Positions 55,060-63,280 of a DNA stretch of 64,000 nt are shown in pieces. Under the pieces are notes generated by a model that worked only from the letters and a program-made list of their open reading frames with translations, searched no databases and was not told the DNA's origin. Numbering within the stretch: the first letter of the stretch is position 1; each line of letters opens with the position of its first letter. The position numbers and the translations under genes were made by a program. This stretch comes from Bdellovibrionia bacterium (lineage in GTDB: Bacteria > Bdellovibrionota > Bdellovibrionia > Bdellovibrionales > JAGQZY01), in contig JAUICP010000005.1 of NCBI GenBank assembly GCA_030427805.1, positions 248,001-312,000 of the forward strand, read 5' to 3'.

Positions 55060-55814
55060 TAGAACTGCCCCCCATACAAAATAAAGAGGATATCAACTCC
55101 GTCTTTTCGAACATTACTCAAAGGAGCATAATTGATAACTAAACTGGGGCTGACTCCAGGCGCGAACCAATTTAACTTTGCCCCCAACCTGAATTCATTT
55201 TCGGTAGGACCGTATCCCAATTCAGGAGTCTGACGGGTAAACAACTCTAAATATACAGAGAAAAACAGTTTTGAAACCACTTCTTTTTCGAAGCCCTGTT
55301 TAGACCAAGCAGAGAATACCGAGTCAGTGCTCACTCGATCTATTTGAATGTATTCGCCGTAAGTCTCCCAAAAGAACTCTCTTTTAAGTTTTTTCTTCTT
55401 ATAAAAATAGAGGCCGGATCGAAATTCTTCTAATTGGCTTTGACTCGCCAAACTGTCATAAAGAAAAAGTATCCTTTTTTCTGCATAGAGATAAAGGAAA
55501 TCAAACCAATTTGGTAAGCGAAAAATAACACCTAGGCCCGGTGATACTGCGTTTTGAACAAACTGTGGAGCTCGACCATTACTGAGGTCTTTTGAAAGAT
55601 TCAAACCAACAAAGGGAAGAAGACTGCCTTTAAAAAATGGCTTCGATAGACGCACTCGAGATTCAGTCACAGAACCTTCTATGCGATCTTCGTAATAGGA
55701 CTCCGAATAGAAACTCCAATTGATACTGGATGTTTCAGACGCAAGTGCCCCCGCTTTAAACGGAAGTAAAGCGATACAAATAAATTGTAACAGCATTATA
55801 GCTAGCGATTTCAC
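55059..55814 (-). CDS. Outer-membrane barrel protein, first gene of the Nfr-like operon
   Basis: 251 residues from a GTG with GAGGGG 5 nt upstream. Signal peptide (about 1-25). The rest is alternating amphipathic strands ('RVRLSKPFFKGSLLPFVGLNLS', 'KLFFSVYLELFTRQ', 'EFRLGAKLNWFAP') and the C-terminus is Q-F, as in BAM-assembled barrels. It may correspond to the C-terminal barrel of NfrA, the outer-membrane exporter in E. coli, but without NfrA's TPR part. It overlaps the NfrB-like gene by one base. Confidence 0.7.
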   Translation of the reverse strand: MKSLAIMLLQFICIALLPFKAGALASETSSINWSFYSESYYEDRIEGSVTESRVRLSKPFFKGSLLPFVGLNLSKDLSNGRAPQFVQNAVSPGLGVIFRLPNWFDFLYLYAEKRILFLYDSLASQSQLEEFRSGLYFYKKKKLKREFFWETYGEYIQIDRVSTDSVFSAWSKQGFEKEVVSKLFFSVYLELFTRQTPELGYGPTENEFRLGAKLNWFAPGVSPSLVINYAPLSNVRKDGVDILFILYGGQF

Positions 55815-56022
55815 ACCATCCCCTCACCACAAACAGGACTAGGCATTCTATAACACACCTTGCCATTAGAGGACATTTTTGAAATATCGGCTTCACTTTT
55901 TTACAGTTCATGGTTCGGATTTGGAACCAAATCAGCTCCCAGTAAAGGCATAAAATACATTTAAAACCAATAAGTTACGGGAATGGCTAAAAACTGACCA
56001 AGGACATGAATATCAGTAACAT
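55815..56022. other. Upstream region of the Nfr-like operon
   Basis: 208 nt without a gene. The perfect inverted repeat TGGTTC / GAACCA (55911-55916 / 55924-55929) lies about 100 nt before the GTG and is a possible operator. A TATAGAAT-like -10 sits near complement 55835-55845, without a good -35. Confidence 0.35.
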
Positions 56023-56925
56023 TTAACCTTCTTTGTGAAAGCCCTTGAATCGATGGAAAAATGAAAAATAGACGGCAATGGATCTCCCAATTTCCTTAAT
56101 ACTCAGATCAAAGAACTGGTTCCTGGGATAGAGGAACAAGACAAAAAGGCCTAGAAGAAATGTTTCCGCAAAAAAGGCACCCACAACCATGCCCGAAAAC
56201 AAATTGAAGAAAATAAAGAAGACACCAAATACCCAAATACGTTTTTCGAAAAAGTAGGCAAGCGGGAGTGCCATCAATTGAAACAAAACTCCCACAAAAA
56301 AGAATGGGTAAGTCACGTAGTAGTATTTAATGACTATCTTTGCCAAATAGGACAACTCCCCGACATTCCAAGCCTCAGTCAAAATCATCAAATTTAAAAT
56401 CATTGAATGACCATAATCTTCTATAAATGCGCCATTCTGCACGGAATGAAGTATTTGCATAAATTTGTAGCAACCGGCAATAAAAAATGGCGTTAAAAAT
56501 ATGAGGGGAATGTTTTTTAGGGTATTGAAAGATGGAAATCTCTTCTTTACGAGTTCATTGAAAAATAAAACAAAAAGAACATATATAAAAAAATTAGTGT
56601 TGTGATCGATTTTACCCGGATAGCTAGTTGCTCCCAAAATAAAGAATGCGGGAAAAAGGACCATGGCCGTACTTATAATCGAAGGTTTTATAAGATACAA
56701 AAGTGCCCCAAGGGTTGCCAAAAAGAGGCAGCAAAAAGCAAGTGGTTGAATATAAGTCGATATCCCTTCGAAATAGGCCAAACTCTCATGGAGAGAGGTT
56801 GTCTCAAAATCTCTAAAGACGACCTTGTTTCGATACTGTTGCCAAAGGTAAAAAATAGAAATCAGCAGGATGCCCGAGAGGTAATTCCTCTCACTCATTC
56901 CCTCAAAGGCTATATGATTTCGCAT
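56023..56925 (-). CDS. Polytopic membrane protein (possibly HTTM-like)
   Basis: 300 residues with about eight hydrophobic helices. 'KIDHNTNFFIYVLFVLFF' and the loop pattern resemble HTTM/gamma-carboxylase-like membrane proteins only vaguely. The start overlaps the preceding small gene by 16 nt, so the two are co-translated. The function is unknown. Confidence 0.6.
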   Translation of the reverse strand: MRNHIAFEGMSERNYLSGILLISIFYLWQQYRNKVVFRDFETTSLHESLAYFEGISTYIQPLAFCCLFLATLGALLYLIKPSIISTAMVLFPAFFILGATSYPGKIDHNTNFFIYVLFVLFFNELVKKRFPSFNTLKNIPLIFLTPFFIAGCYKFMQILHSVQNGAFIEDYGHSMILNLMILTEAWNVGELSYLAKIVIKYYYVTYPFFFVGVLFQLMALPLAYFFEKRIWVFGVFFIFFNLFSGMVVGAFFAETFLLGLFVLFLYPRNQFFDLSIKEIGRSIAVYFSFFHRFKGFHKEG

Positions 56926-57338
56926 TTTTGAACCTCATCAGGGGCGCCAATTTCAGGAAGCTTCGTTAAAGAGTAACGTACTTTACATATCTTTAGCGGT
57001 TCAGAGCGAAACTCCATCTTTATAAAGGATCGAATCATTTCTATGGCCTTTTTGGAGCCATCAAAGGACCTGACACAAAGGTTCTTCAATCCAACTCGCA
57101 TATTCGAATCACCAGTAACTGCCAGACTTCTCGAGTTGACAATTAAATTCTTCCAGTCACCATCAACTAGTACTGAAGCCTCACAAGAAGGAATGCTTTT
57201 CCCGCCAGCTGAAAACATGTTCCAGCGATAAAAAGGAAACACATCTCTTGTCTCGCCTGTAAAAAGTGAAAATGAACCAAAGAGCACAATGATAATTGGT
57301 ATAAGCGACAAGCCACTTTTGACTTTGCGAACTAACAT
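56910..57338 (-). CDS. Membrane-anchored protein preceding the HTTM-like gene
   Basis: 142 residues with one N-terminal transmembrane helix (about 9-27) followed by 'FPFYRWNMFSAG', a motif I associate with small partners of HTTM-type proteins. Four Cys follow (near 52, 88, 118 and 139). No ribosome site is strong. It overlaps the downstream gene by 16 nt. Confidence 0.6.
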   Translation of the reverse strand: MLVRKVKSGLSLIPIIIVLFGSFSLFTGETRDVFPFYRWNMFSAGGKSIPSCEASVLVDGDWKNLIVNSRSLAVTGDSNMRVGLKNLCVRSFDGSKKAIEMIRSFIKMEFRSEPLKICKVRYSLTKLPEIGAPDEVQKCEII

Positions 57339-57734
57339 AATCTAACCCCACTTTTGAATTCATTAACTAAAGACGTCTACGACCGAGAGAAAGCTCTACT
57401 AATCCAAGAGTGCGTGCTTTGCACGACCTCATATCTCATCAATTCAAGACATTTTTAATTATTCATTTTTTAGTAAGGATTATTTGAATCCATTCATTTG
57501 AGACGAGAAACCAAAGGAATTACCCTTCCTGTGGGTAAAACAAATAAATCAAACAACTCTCTATCTCTAATGTAACCCTAACTCACCTATTCACAGATAA
57601 AAAAATATCAAACTGACATGTCAGTAGTTGCCACGTCTCAAAGTGATACAATTATTGGATTATGGTGGGTTGACTAGAGCCGGTTGAATTTGACTCTCGG
57701 AAATAAAAGGGATGTCGTAAAACCGCCTATGAAG
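57339..57734. other. AT-rich intergenic region with a perfect palindrome
   Basis: 396 nt with no gene. It contains the 14-bp perfect palindrome ACTGACATGTCAGT (57612-57625), operator-like, about 274 nt before the leftward small membrane gene. No terminator with a T-run was found for the glycan cluster that ends at 57735. Confidence 0.5.
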
Positions 57735-58496
57735 CTAGCTTTCCAGCCCTTTTAAAAAATAAAACTCGGCGACTCGACTATCGATGAATTCTGTCTTTGG
57801 CAGTCCCTCATCATTCGACATCGAAGGATGGAAGTAAATCATATCTTTTGAATCGTCATAGAATCGAGACACGAACGTATACTTTTTTTTCATTTTAGAT
57901 ACTCGTCTATGACCAAAGTGAAAAAGAAATCTATTACAGTTTACACCAACTCTCGAAAGCCTTCTCTTAGCAATCTTTCCATATACTAGTTTCGGTATGT
58001 CCCTAACTAAAGCCAACGGCTCGCTGTAAACACGAGACAAAATAAAACTAAATGGTTGATCAAAAACTCTCACCCAAACCTTTTTTTCAACGAAACCTGC
58101 CCCAAAGAGTTCAGAAAGTGCGTCAAGAACTATCGGAGACTGGTGAACAAATTGATGACCATCTATAAACTCTGGATCTTTTGAAAAAATAGCGCGAAAC
58201 TCACTTAACTGAGAACATATCTCACGTTTAATTTCACTCTTTATGTCAGAACGAAATCGTAAATTAAAAAAATAGTAAAAAACTGATCTAAAACTTAAAG
58301 CTTCACTAGATAATTGATGATTGGACAAAGTGATATGTAAACCAAATCTCAAGCTTGAATTATCAATGCTACTGAGATTTTCTCTAAATCCGGGAATACA
58401 CATAACGGAGGCGTGAGTTAACACACCTTCTTTTGCGACCTCGTCAACTGCACTATTAATAGCAATACTCATTCCATAATCGTCAGCTACAAACAT
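57735..58496 (-). CDS. YdjC/ChbG-type carbohydrate deacetylase
   Basis: 253 residues. Metal and catalytic motifs of the YdjC family: 'ADDYGMS' (4-10), 'GLHITLSNH' (His54) and 'DGHQFVH' (112-118, His114, His118). These enzymes remove N-acetyl groups from small or lipid-linked amino sugars. Last gene of a four-gene operon; its ATG is one base from the glycosyltransferase stop. Confidence 0.85.
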   Translation of the reverse strand: MFVADDYGMSIAINSAVDEVAKEGVLTHASVMCIPGFRENLSSIDNSSLRFGLHITLSNHQLSSEALSFRSVFYYFFNLRFRSDIKSEIKREICSQLSEFRAIFSKDPEFIDGHQFVHQSPIVLDALSELFGAGFVEKKVWVRVFDQPFSFILSRVYSEPLALVRDIPKLVYGKIAKRRLSRVGVNCNRFLFHFGHRRVSKMKKKYTFVSRFYDDSKDMIYFHPSMSNDEGLPKTEFIDSRVAEFYFLKGLES

Positions 58497-58497
58497 T

Positions 58498-59529
58498 TCA
58501 AGAGCCTATCATCTCACCGATGAGACTCGCAGCCTGGGTGGCCCCATCAAAGCCACCCGAATAAGTGACTTCTATACTACCTTGATCTCGTTCCTTTAGA
58601 GCTTCGAGGTCTTGATCTAAATTGGCATAGGAACTCACTATTCCAGAGGTAAACTCTCTAAGAACATTTGAGTTTAAATTTTGCTCAAAATGACCTTTTA
58701 AAGGGACTGCCAAGAATGGCTTTTTCAAATAAATCAATTCCGTCGTAGACATGAACCCAGTATTTGTAACCAAGGCTTTAGCGCGTCTCATTAATGAATA
58801 ATTTTTTAAGGAAGGTTTTTTGTAGACCAATCTTTTTGAACGACCACTCCCCCCTAGAACTGTGCAATTATTTGGAAAATGTTGCTCAAGCAGAATCTCC
58901 ATTCGATCTTGGACCTCTTTATCACCTCCACTGGGCATATAGAGAACCCCAATATCATCAATATTATTTTCCACATGAGAACACTTTCTAACAATAGGCT
59001 CTACAAACTTTACTCCATGCGTCTCCCGATGGACTCTACTTTTAAAGCTTGGTGAAATTGTTAAGTCCGGCAACTTCCTTAACAACCATTCATCGCAAAA
59101 CTCAAGAATGATCGATGAGAAATTAGATCTCGCAACTGTCTTTTTATTTACTTTGGTTTTCGAGAAATGAATATTATTTATCGATACGAGTGGGATTTTT
59201 AGATTAACAAAAAACACCTCATAAACAGAGTCTGTAATAACGAGGCTGTATTCACTTTCCTCAATCAGGCTCTTAATCAACTTGAGGTTCTTCACAAACT
59301 TTCCAAAAAAACGTTTTCCAGGAAGCTGAAGGTCGCTGTAGGAATGTTGATTCATTTCAAAAATTTGGTTCGAATACAAATTCGCTCGGAGAAGGGCTTT
59401 ATTGCGCATGCTCGTTACTATATCGACTTTAAATTGCGCAGCTTCGAGAGACTCAATTATTGGAATGGATCGTGTTAGATTTCCAAATCCATAGCCATTC
59501 ATAAGGTAAAGTACTTTAAGTCCCGCCAT
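58498..59529 (-). CDS. GT-B glycosyltransferase (MurG/UGT-like)
   Basis: 343 residues. 'YGFGNLTRSIPIIESL' near the N-terminus is the MurG-like Gly-rich acceptor loop; 'LYMPSGGDKE' and 'VTNTGFMSTTELIYLKKPFLAVPLKGHFEQNLN' in the C-half are the nucleotide-sugar and acceptor-side motifs of GT28-like enzymes. It overlaps the upstream methyltransferase gene by 14 nt. Donor and acceptor cannot be told. Confidence 0.8.
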   Translation of the reverse strand: MAGLKVLYLMNGYGFGNLTRSIPIIESLEAAQFKVDIVTSMRNKALLRANLYSNQIFEMNQHSYSDLQLPGKRFFGKFVKNLKLIKSLIEESEYSLVITDSVYEVFFVNLKIPLVSINNIHFSKTKVNKKTVARSNFSSIILEFCDEWLLRKLPDLTISPSFKSRVHRETHGVKFVEPIVRKCSHVENNIDDIGVLYMPSGGDKEVQDRMEILLEQHFPNNCTVLGGSGRSKRLVYKKPSLKNYSLMRRAKALVTNTGFMSTTELIYLKKPFLAVPLKGHFEQNLNSNVLREFTSGIVSSYANLDQDLEALKERDQGSIEVTYSGGFDGATQAASLIGEMIGS

Positions 59530-60118
59530 TCTTTAATAAATAAGCAACATTGAATGGAAAAAGGTAGCACTTTTTAAGGGTTACAAAAGAATTGTTATTT
59601 AACTCTCTCTCTAGTTCATCCTCGGGAACGACATTGATATCGCGTTGCATTATTAGGTTATGGTACCTTTTATATAACCGAGAGGCAAAGCAATCCCTGG
59701 CCGTTACGAGAATGAAGTGCCCCCCTGGCTTCAATGCCTTTGAACACCTATTAATAAAACTTCGATAATCATCAACAAACTCTAAAAGTCCAAAGCTCAG
59801 CATCGAATCAAATCGATCACTACCAAAATCTTCTGTGCAATCGGCGCAAATTTTAGACACACCCCTTAATTGAATATGCTCGAGCATCTGAGACGATTTA
59901 TCGAGAGCCGTTAATGAGCGAGGTTCACGAGAACTCAGTAGTGACGTCATAAAACCAGTACCCGCCCCTATGTCAATGCAATCTCCAAGTTCAATGCCAT
60001 CTAGTAATCCAGCTATTTGCCTGCGTTCATAGCGCCTCAGAACCGACCACGGAAGGCGATCCATCTTCTTTGCATAAACTTGTGCGTCTTCTGTAAATTT
60101 ATAACTCATCGGACTCAC
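59516..60118 (-). CDS. Class I SAM-dependent methyltransferase
   Basis: 200 residues. Motif I 'IDIGAGTGFM' and 'MLSFGLLEFV' further on are typical of small Rossmann-fold methyltransferases. The substrate is unknown, but the neighbours suggest a glycan or glycolipid. It overlaps the next methyltransferase gene by 20 nt. Confidence 0.85.
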   Translation of the reverse strand: MSPMSYKFTEDAQVYAKKMDRLPWSVLRRYERRQIAGLLDGIELGDCIDIGAGTGFMTSLLSSREPRSLTALDKSSQMLEHIQLRGVSKICADCTEDFGSDRFDSMLSFGLLEFVDDYRSFINRCSKALKPGGHFILVTARDCFASRLYKRYHNLIMQRDINVVPEDELERELNNNSFVTLKKCYLFPFNVAYLLKNGGT

Positions 60119-60728
60119 AGTTACTCATAATTCGAGAAAGGGAAAGTAGGTTTTTCTTATAGAGCTTATATTTCCTCACATCCAATAACCGAGCAACCTC
60201 CGCTTCACTTCGGTACTTTGGTACATAACCAGAAGATTTGTACCCATAGGTAATGCTCACGAAGCAAGAATGGAGAAACTTAATAGGATTCCAGTCTTTC
60301 GACGAATAGGAGTGAATAAAAAAAGGACTTTGAGATTCCTTCCCAATCTTAGATACTTGCTCATCGGTCAGCCAATCGAGGAGACCTAAAGAAATCACTA
60401 AATCAAACCCCTTGAAATCAACATCTTCAATTGATTGGCAAAAAAATCGATATTCTTTGGGAAGAGCTCTCTCTTCGGCCTTTCTAATAGCAACGGAAGA
60501 GAAATCGACACCGACGTATTCTATTTCGGGTTTATTTTGCAGCATATGAGCAAAACGTCCACTACCACAACCAAGCTCGAGTATTCTTAATGGAGATGAC
60601 ATCCCTGAAACCAGTGAGTAGGCCGTGGTTATTCGATCGTGAATTTCCCCTCGACCTCGACTGTAACGAGCTTTCTCCCAATTTAATATTTTATTGTCCC
60701 AAAATTTTTGTTGATCTAGAATATTCAT
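60099..60728 (-). CDS. Class I SAM-dependent methyltransferase
   Basis: 209 residues from ATG 60728 (weak GGAA upstream); ATGs at 60734 and 60755 are in-frame, but the latter would overlap the divergent membrane gene. Motif I 'ILELGCGSGRFA' and 'DLVISLGLLDWL' are clear. First gene of the deacetylase/glycosyltransferase/methyltransferase operon (57735-60728). Confidence 0.85.
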   Translation of the reverse strand: MNILDQQKFWDNKILNWEKARYSRGRGEIHDRITTAYSLVSGMSSPLRILELGCGSGRFAHMLQNKPEIEYVGVDFSSVAIRKAEERALPKEYRFFCQSIEDVDFKGFDLVISLGLLDWLTDEQVSKIGKESQSPFFIHSYSSKDWNPIKFLHSCFVSITYGYKSSGYVPKYRSEAEVARLLDVRKYKLYKKNLLSLSRIMSNCESDEL

Positions 60729-60745
60729 AAACATTTCCAGAGGCC

Positions 60746-61150
60746 ATGAAAACAAAGCTTTTATTACTTATTCTTAACATCGCCACGATTTCAATACTAC
60801 TGTATTTTAGTTACGAAATCGACATCTTAAAGACCTACATAGAATCGAGTGGGTGGGCTGCCCTTTTCTTACTAATTCTATTCAATCTTAATAAGATATT
60901 GAAGACTTCAATCAAATCGAGTGTTGGGGCAAAAGATCTTCTTTTTGCCCTATCAATAACCCATATTGCCCCGATTGTGCTGGCTCATCTTTTCGTTTTA
61001 GACACCAATCTACTTTTAACGAACATCTATAGTCTTCTTACGGGTGCCCTAATAATTACCAGTATTTTTCTGCCAATTCCTGCAAAAGGAAAAGTACTGG
61101 CACTATCTTTTCTCGTGGCAGTCCATTCATTTCTCGGCTGGCAGCAATGA
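60746..61150 (+). CDS. Small polytopic membrane protein
   Basis: 134 residues, four hydrophobic helices (about 4-24, 36-55, 72-92, 100-130). It has no motif I recognise. It is divergent from the methyltransferase operon. Confidence 0.55.
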   Translation: MKTKLLLLILNIATISILLYFSYEIDILKTYIESSGWAALFLLILFNLNKILKTSIKSSVGAKDLLFALSITHIAPIVLAHLFVLDTNLLLTNIYSLLTGALIITSIFLPIPAKGKVLALSFLVAVHSFLGWQQ

Positions 61151-61758
61151 TATATCTTCAATCGAAGACGCTTCAATTTTCAGAAGTTCGTTATTGAGCC
61201 CACGAATATTGGTGGTTCGTTTCCAACTAAAAATGCCACCTTCCGACCCTGATATTGAGAGAGCCGGGCCAGGAGTCTCCTGCCGTTATTTTAATGGGAA
61301 CCCACAAAAAATCCAAAAGAGACCGCAAGCAAGATAAAGAGTCCCGAAGGTTACGAGCCAGGCAGTTTCTTGAAACATTAAATATTGCAAAGGAACTGAA
61401 AAGTGAATTTGGTCAGGACACATTGATCATTTTAGGCGGAGATTTAAATACTGATCTCAGAAAAGATCCCGATGCCAGAATGTTACTTGAAGAATTTGAC
61501 GATGTTTTTGAACTGGCAGAAAAAACGGTTCCCGAAGATCAGCGAGTGACCCACACCTATCATCCAAGCTCAGGTCCCACGGTTTTTTCTCAGCTCGATG
61601 GTATTCTCATTAGTGGTTCATTAAGTCGCATTATCGAGGCCGGTATTTACCGCTATAAGGACAAAAGTGGTCGAGTTATTCCCCTACCAAATAGTTATGA
61701 CCAACGAAGTAAAAACCCCTCAGATCACTTTCCGGTGTGGTTTACTGGCGTCCCCTAA
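61143..61758 (+). pseudogene. Decayed endonuclease/exonuclease/phosphatase-family gene
   Basis: The frame 61255-61758 (167 residues, TTG start) carries only the C-terminal half of an EEP fold: 'LMGTHKKS' strand, an Arg-rich helix, 'IILGGDLNTD' and the ending 'NPSDHFPVWF' with the conserved Asp-His. The N-terminal half, with the catalytic Glu and Asn, is missing. Immediately upstream another frame (61143-61310) encodes 'SPRILVVRFQL', which looks like the preceding EEP strand, so a frameshift near 61250-61285 and an upstream deletion are likely. It could still make a short protein, but not a normal EEP nuclease. Confidence 0.6.
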
Positions 61759-63164
61759 CCGTGTTTGAGTGACAATTCTTCGCACTCCTGCCAGTAGTCT
61801 TTAAACTCCGGAAAAACTTCGAGGAAATTGACGTTTCGTCGGTAGTCGTATTCAGAAAAGAATCGATAAAAGTCGACTTTGCGCTTGTGAAGCTCTTCCT
61901 CATTGCCGACGCCCTCTTTCGTCCAAGAAAGAACGCGTTCCATCTTCGCGATCCAGAAGTCCCTAAACCCCAAGTAGTTGTCATTGGTCTCCGGGTGAGC
62001 CTTCATGTACTCAATCGTTTCTTCTAGGTAATGGTAATAGCGATCATCTAAGTTCTGTAATGACAGCCAAGCGGGATATCGCAAGAAAGGAACATCGAAA
62101 AAGACCCTATGAAAGTGTTTGTTGTGCCTCTTTTGTAGCTCAACCACCCCCTCCATAAATCTCTTAAGCTGAGGTACAGACAGCAGATTCATGGTCACAA
62201 TAAAAGTAATCAATCCATCCTCAACTTCATCCAAGTAGCGGTTGACGTTACCCCAAAACTTTTCCCAATCCATCCCATAGCGAATATAGGCCGCTTGTTC
62301 GCCCCAGGTATCGACGCTCGGAAACAACATAAAGCGTTTTAGTTTTTTCTTTCCGACAATGTCTTTCATAGAGCTCAGAAACTTATCAAAAAGGTCATCG
62401 TGGGCACACATATTTGAAGTAATAGCTAACTCTAAGTCATCTCGAGGATGGTCCTTAATGTAATCGAGAACCTTGTAGGTATTGGGATCGAGAAGGGGCT
62501 CCCCGCCCGTCATGCGAAAAACCTTCAAATCCTTGTAGAGTTCGGGCCAGTACTGCCAAAAGGCTTTGAGGTAAGGATTATCTTTTTTGTGCTTTATAGG
62601 CATCAAACCCTGTTTTTCAAGAGCTTCGATACTATTGTGCGGAATCAAAGTGGGATACTCACCAAACTTTTGAATTTCCTTTTCCCACGTCGTTGACAAG
62701 TGCGGCGAACAGTAGGCACAAGCCAGGTTACAACTTTGATTAAAATTGACTTCAACATATCGAGGATTTACGTCGTAGTCATAGGGATGCCCTACGACTT
62801 CTTCAAATGCCCCACGAGCCCAGGGCTCACCACTTCGATAGTGGCGATCACTCATATGCTCTCCAGGGGCGTCTTCAATTTTCCAACAGTATTCACAGCC
62901 CTTAGGTCTCAAGCCTTCGCGCATCATCTTACGCTCAGTTTTTTTCTGACTCGTATTGTGAAGAGCTTTTGGATTTTTCTCTAGCTCTTCGAGGTCAATT
63001 TTATGGGTCGGAGGATGATAGCAGGATTGAGTTAAGCCATTCGTCAAATGCATACTCACCTGGAGCCATTTGGCAAGGCACATACTCGGACTCACTTCAT
63101 CCAAGCGTTTTTTCATGGTCTCTGCCTGCTGAAAATAGTCTGTAGTTACTTTGTCCGAAGCCAA
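61755..63164 (-). CDS. Radical SAM protein with extra cysteines (twitch-type)
   Basis: 469 residues. The radical SAM cluster ligands are in 'CNLACAYC' (Cys145, Cys149, Cys152), with 'MTGGEPLLDP' as the SAM-binding GGE motif. A preceding C-x2-C (90-93, 'GCEYCWKIED') could bind an auxiliary cluster, as in twitch or SPASM-like enzymes. No peptide precursor was found nearby, so the substrate is unknown. Confidence 0.85.
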   Translation of the reverse strand: MASDKVTTDYFQQAETMKKRLDEVSPSMCLAKWLQVSMHLTNGLTQSCYHPPTHKIDLEELEKNPKALHNTSQKKTERKMMREGLRPKGCEYCWKIEDAPGEHMSDRHYRSGEPWARGAFEEVVGHPYDYDVNPRYVEVNFNQSCNLACAYCSPHLSTTWEKEIQKFGEYPTLIPHNSIEALEKQGLMPIKHKKDNPYLKAFWQYWPELYKDLKVFRMTGGEPLLDPNTYKVLDYIKDHPRDDLELAITSNMCAHDDLFDKFLSSMKDIVGKKKLKRFMLFPSVDTWGEQAAYIRYGMDWEKFWGNVNRYLDEVEDGLITFIVTMNLLSVPQLKRFMEGVVELQKRHNKHFHRVFFDVPFLRYPAWLSLQNLDDRYYHYLEETIEYMKAHPETNDNYLGFRDFWIAKMERVLSWTKEGVGNEEELHKRKVDFYRFFSEYDYRRNVNFLEVFPEFKDYWQECEELSLKHG

Positions 63165-63280
63165 TAGCTGCCCTTTGTTATAGGCGTTTATTCAATCATA
63201 ACTAGGCGCAAAAGGCCAAGTTTCTTGACTGATTTAAAGTGTCACATAGACTAGATCCGTCATTTTAAAGGGAGGGAAAA

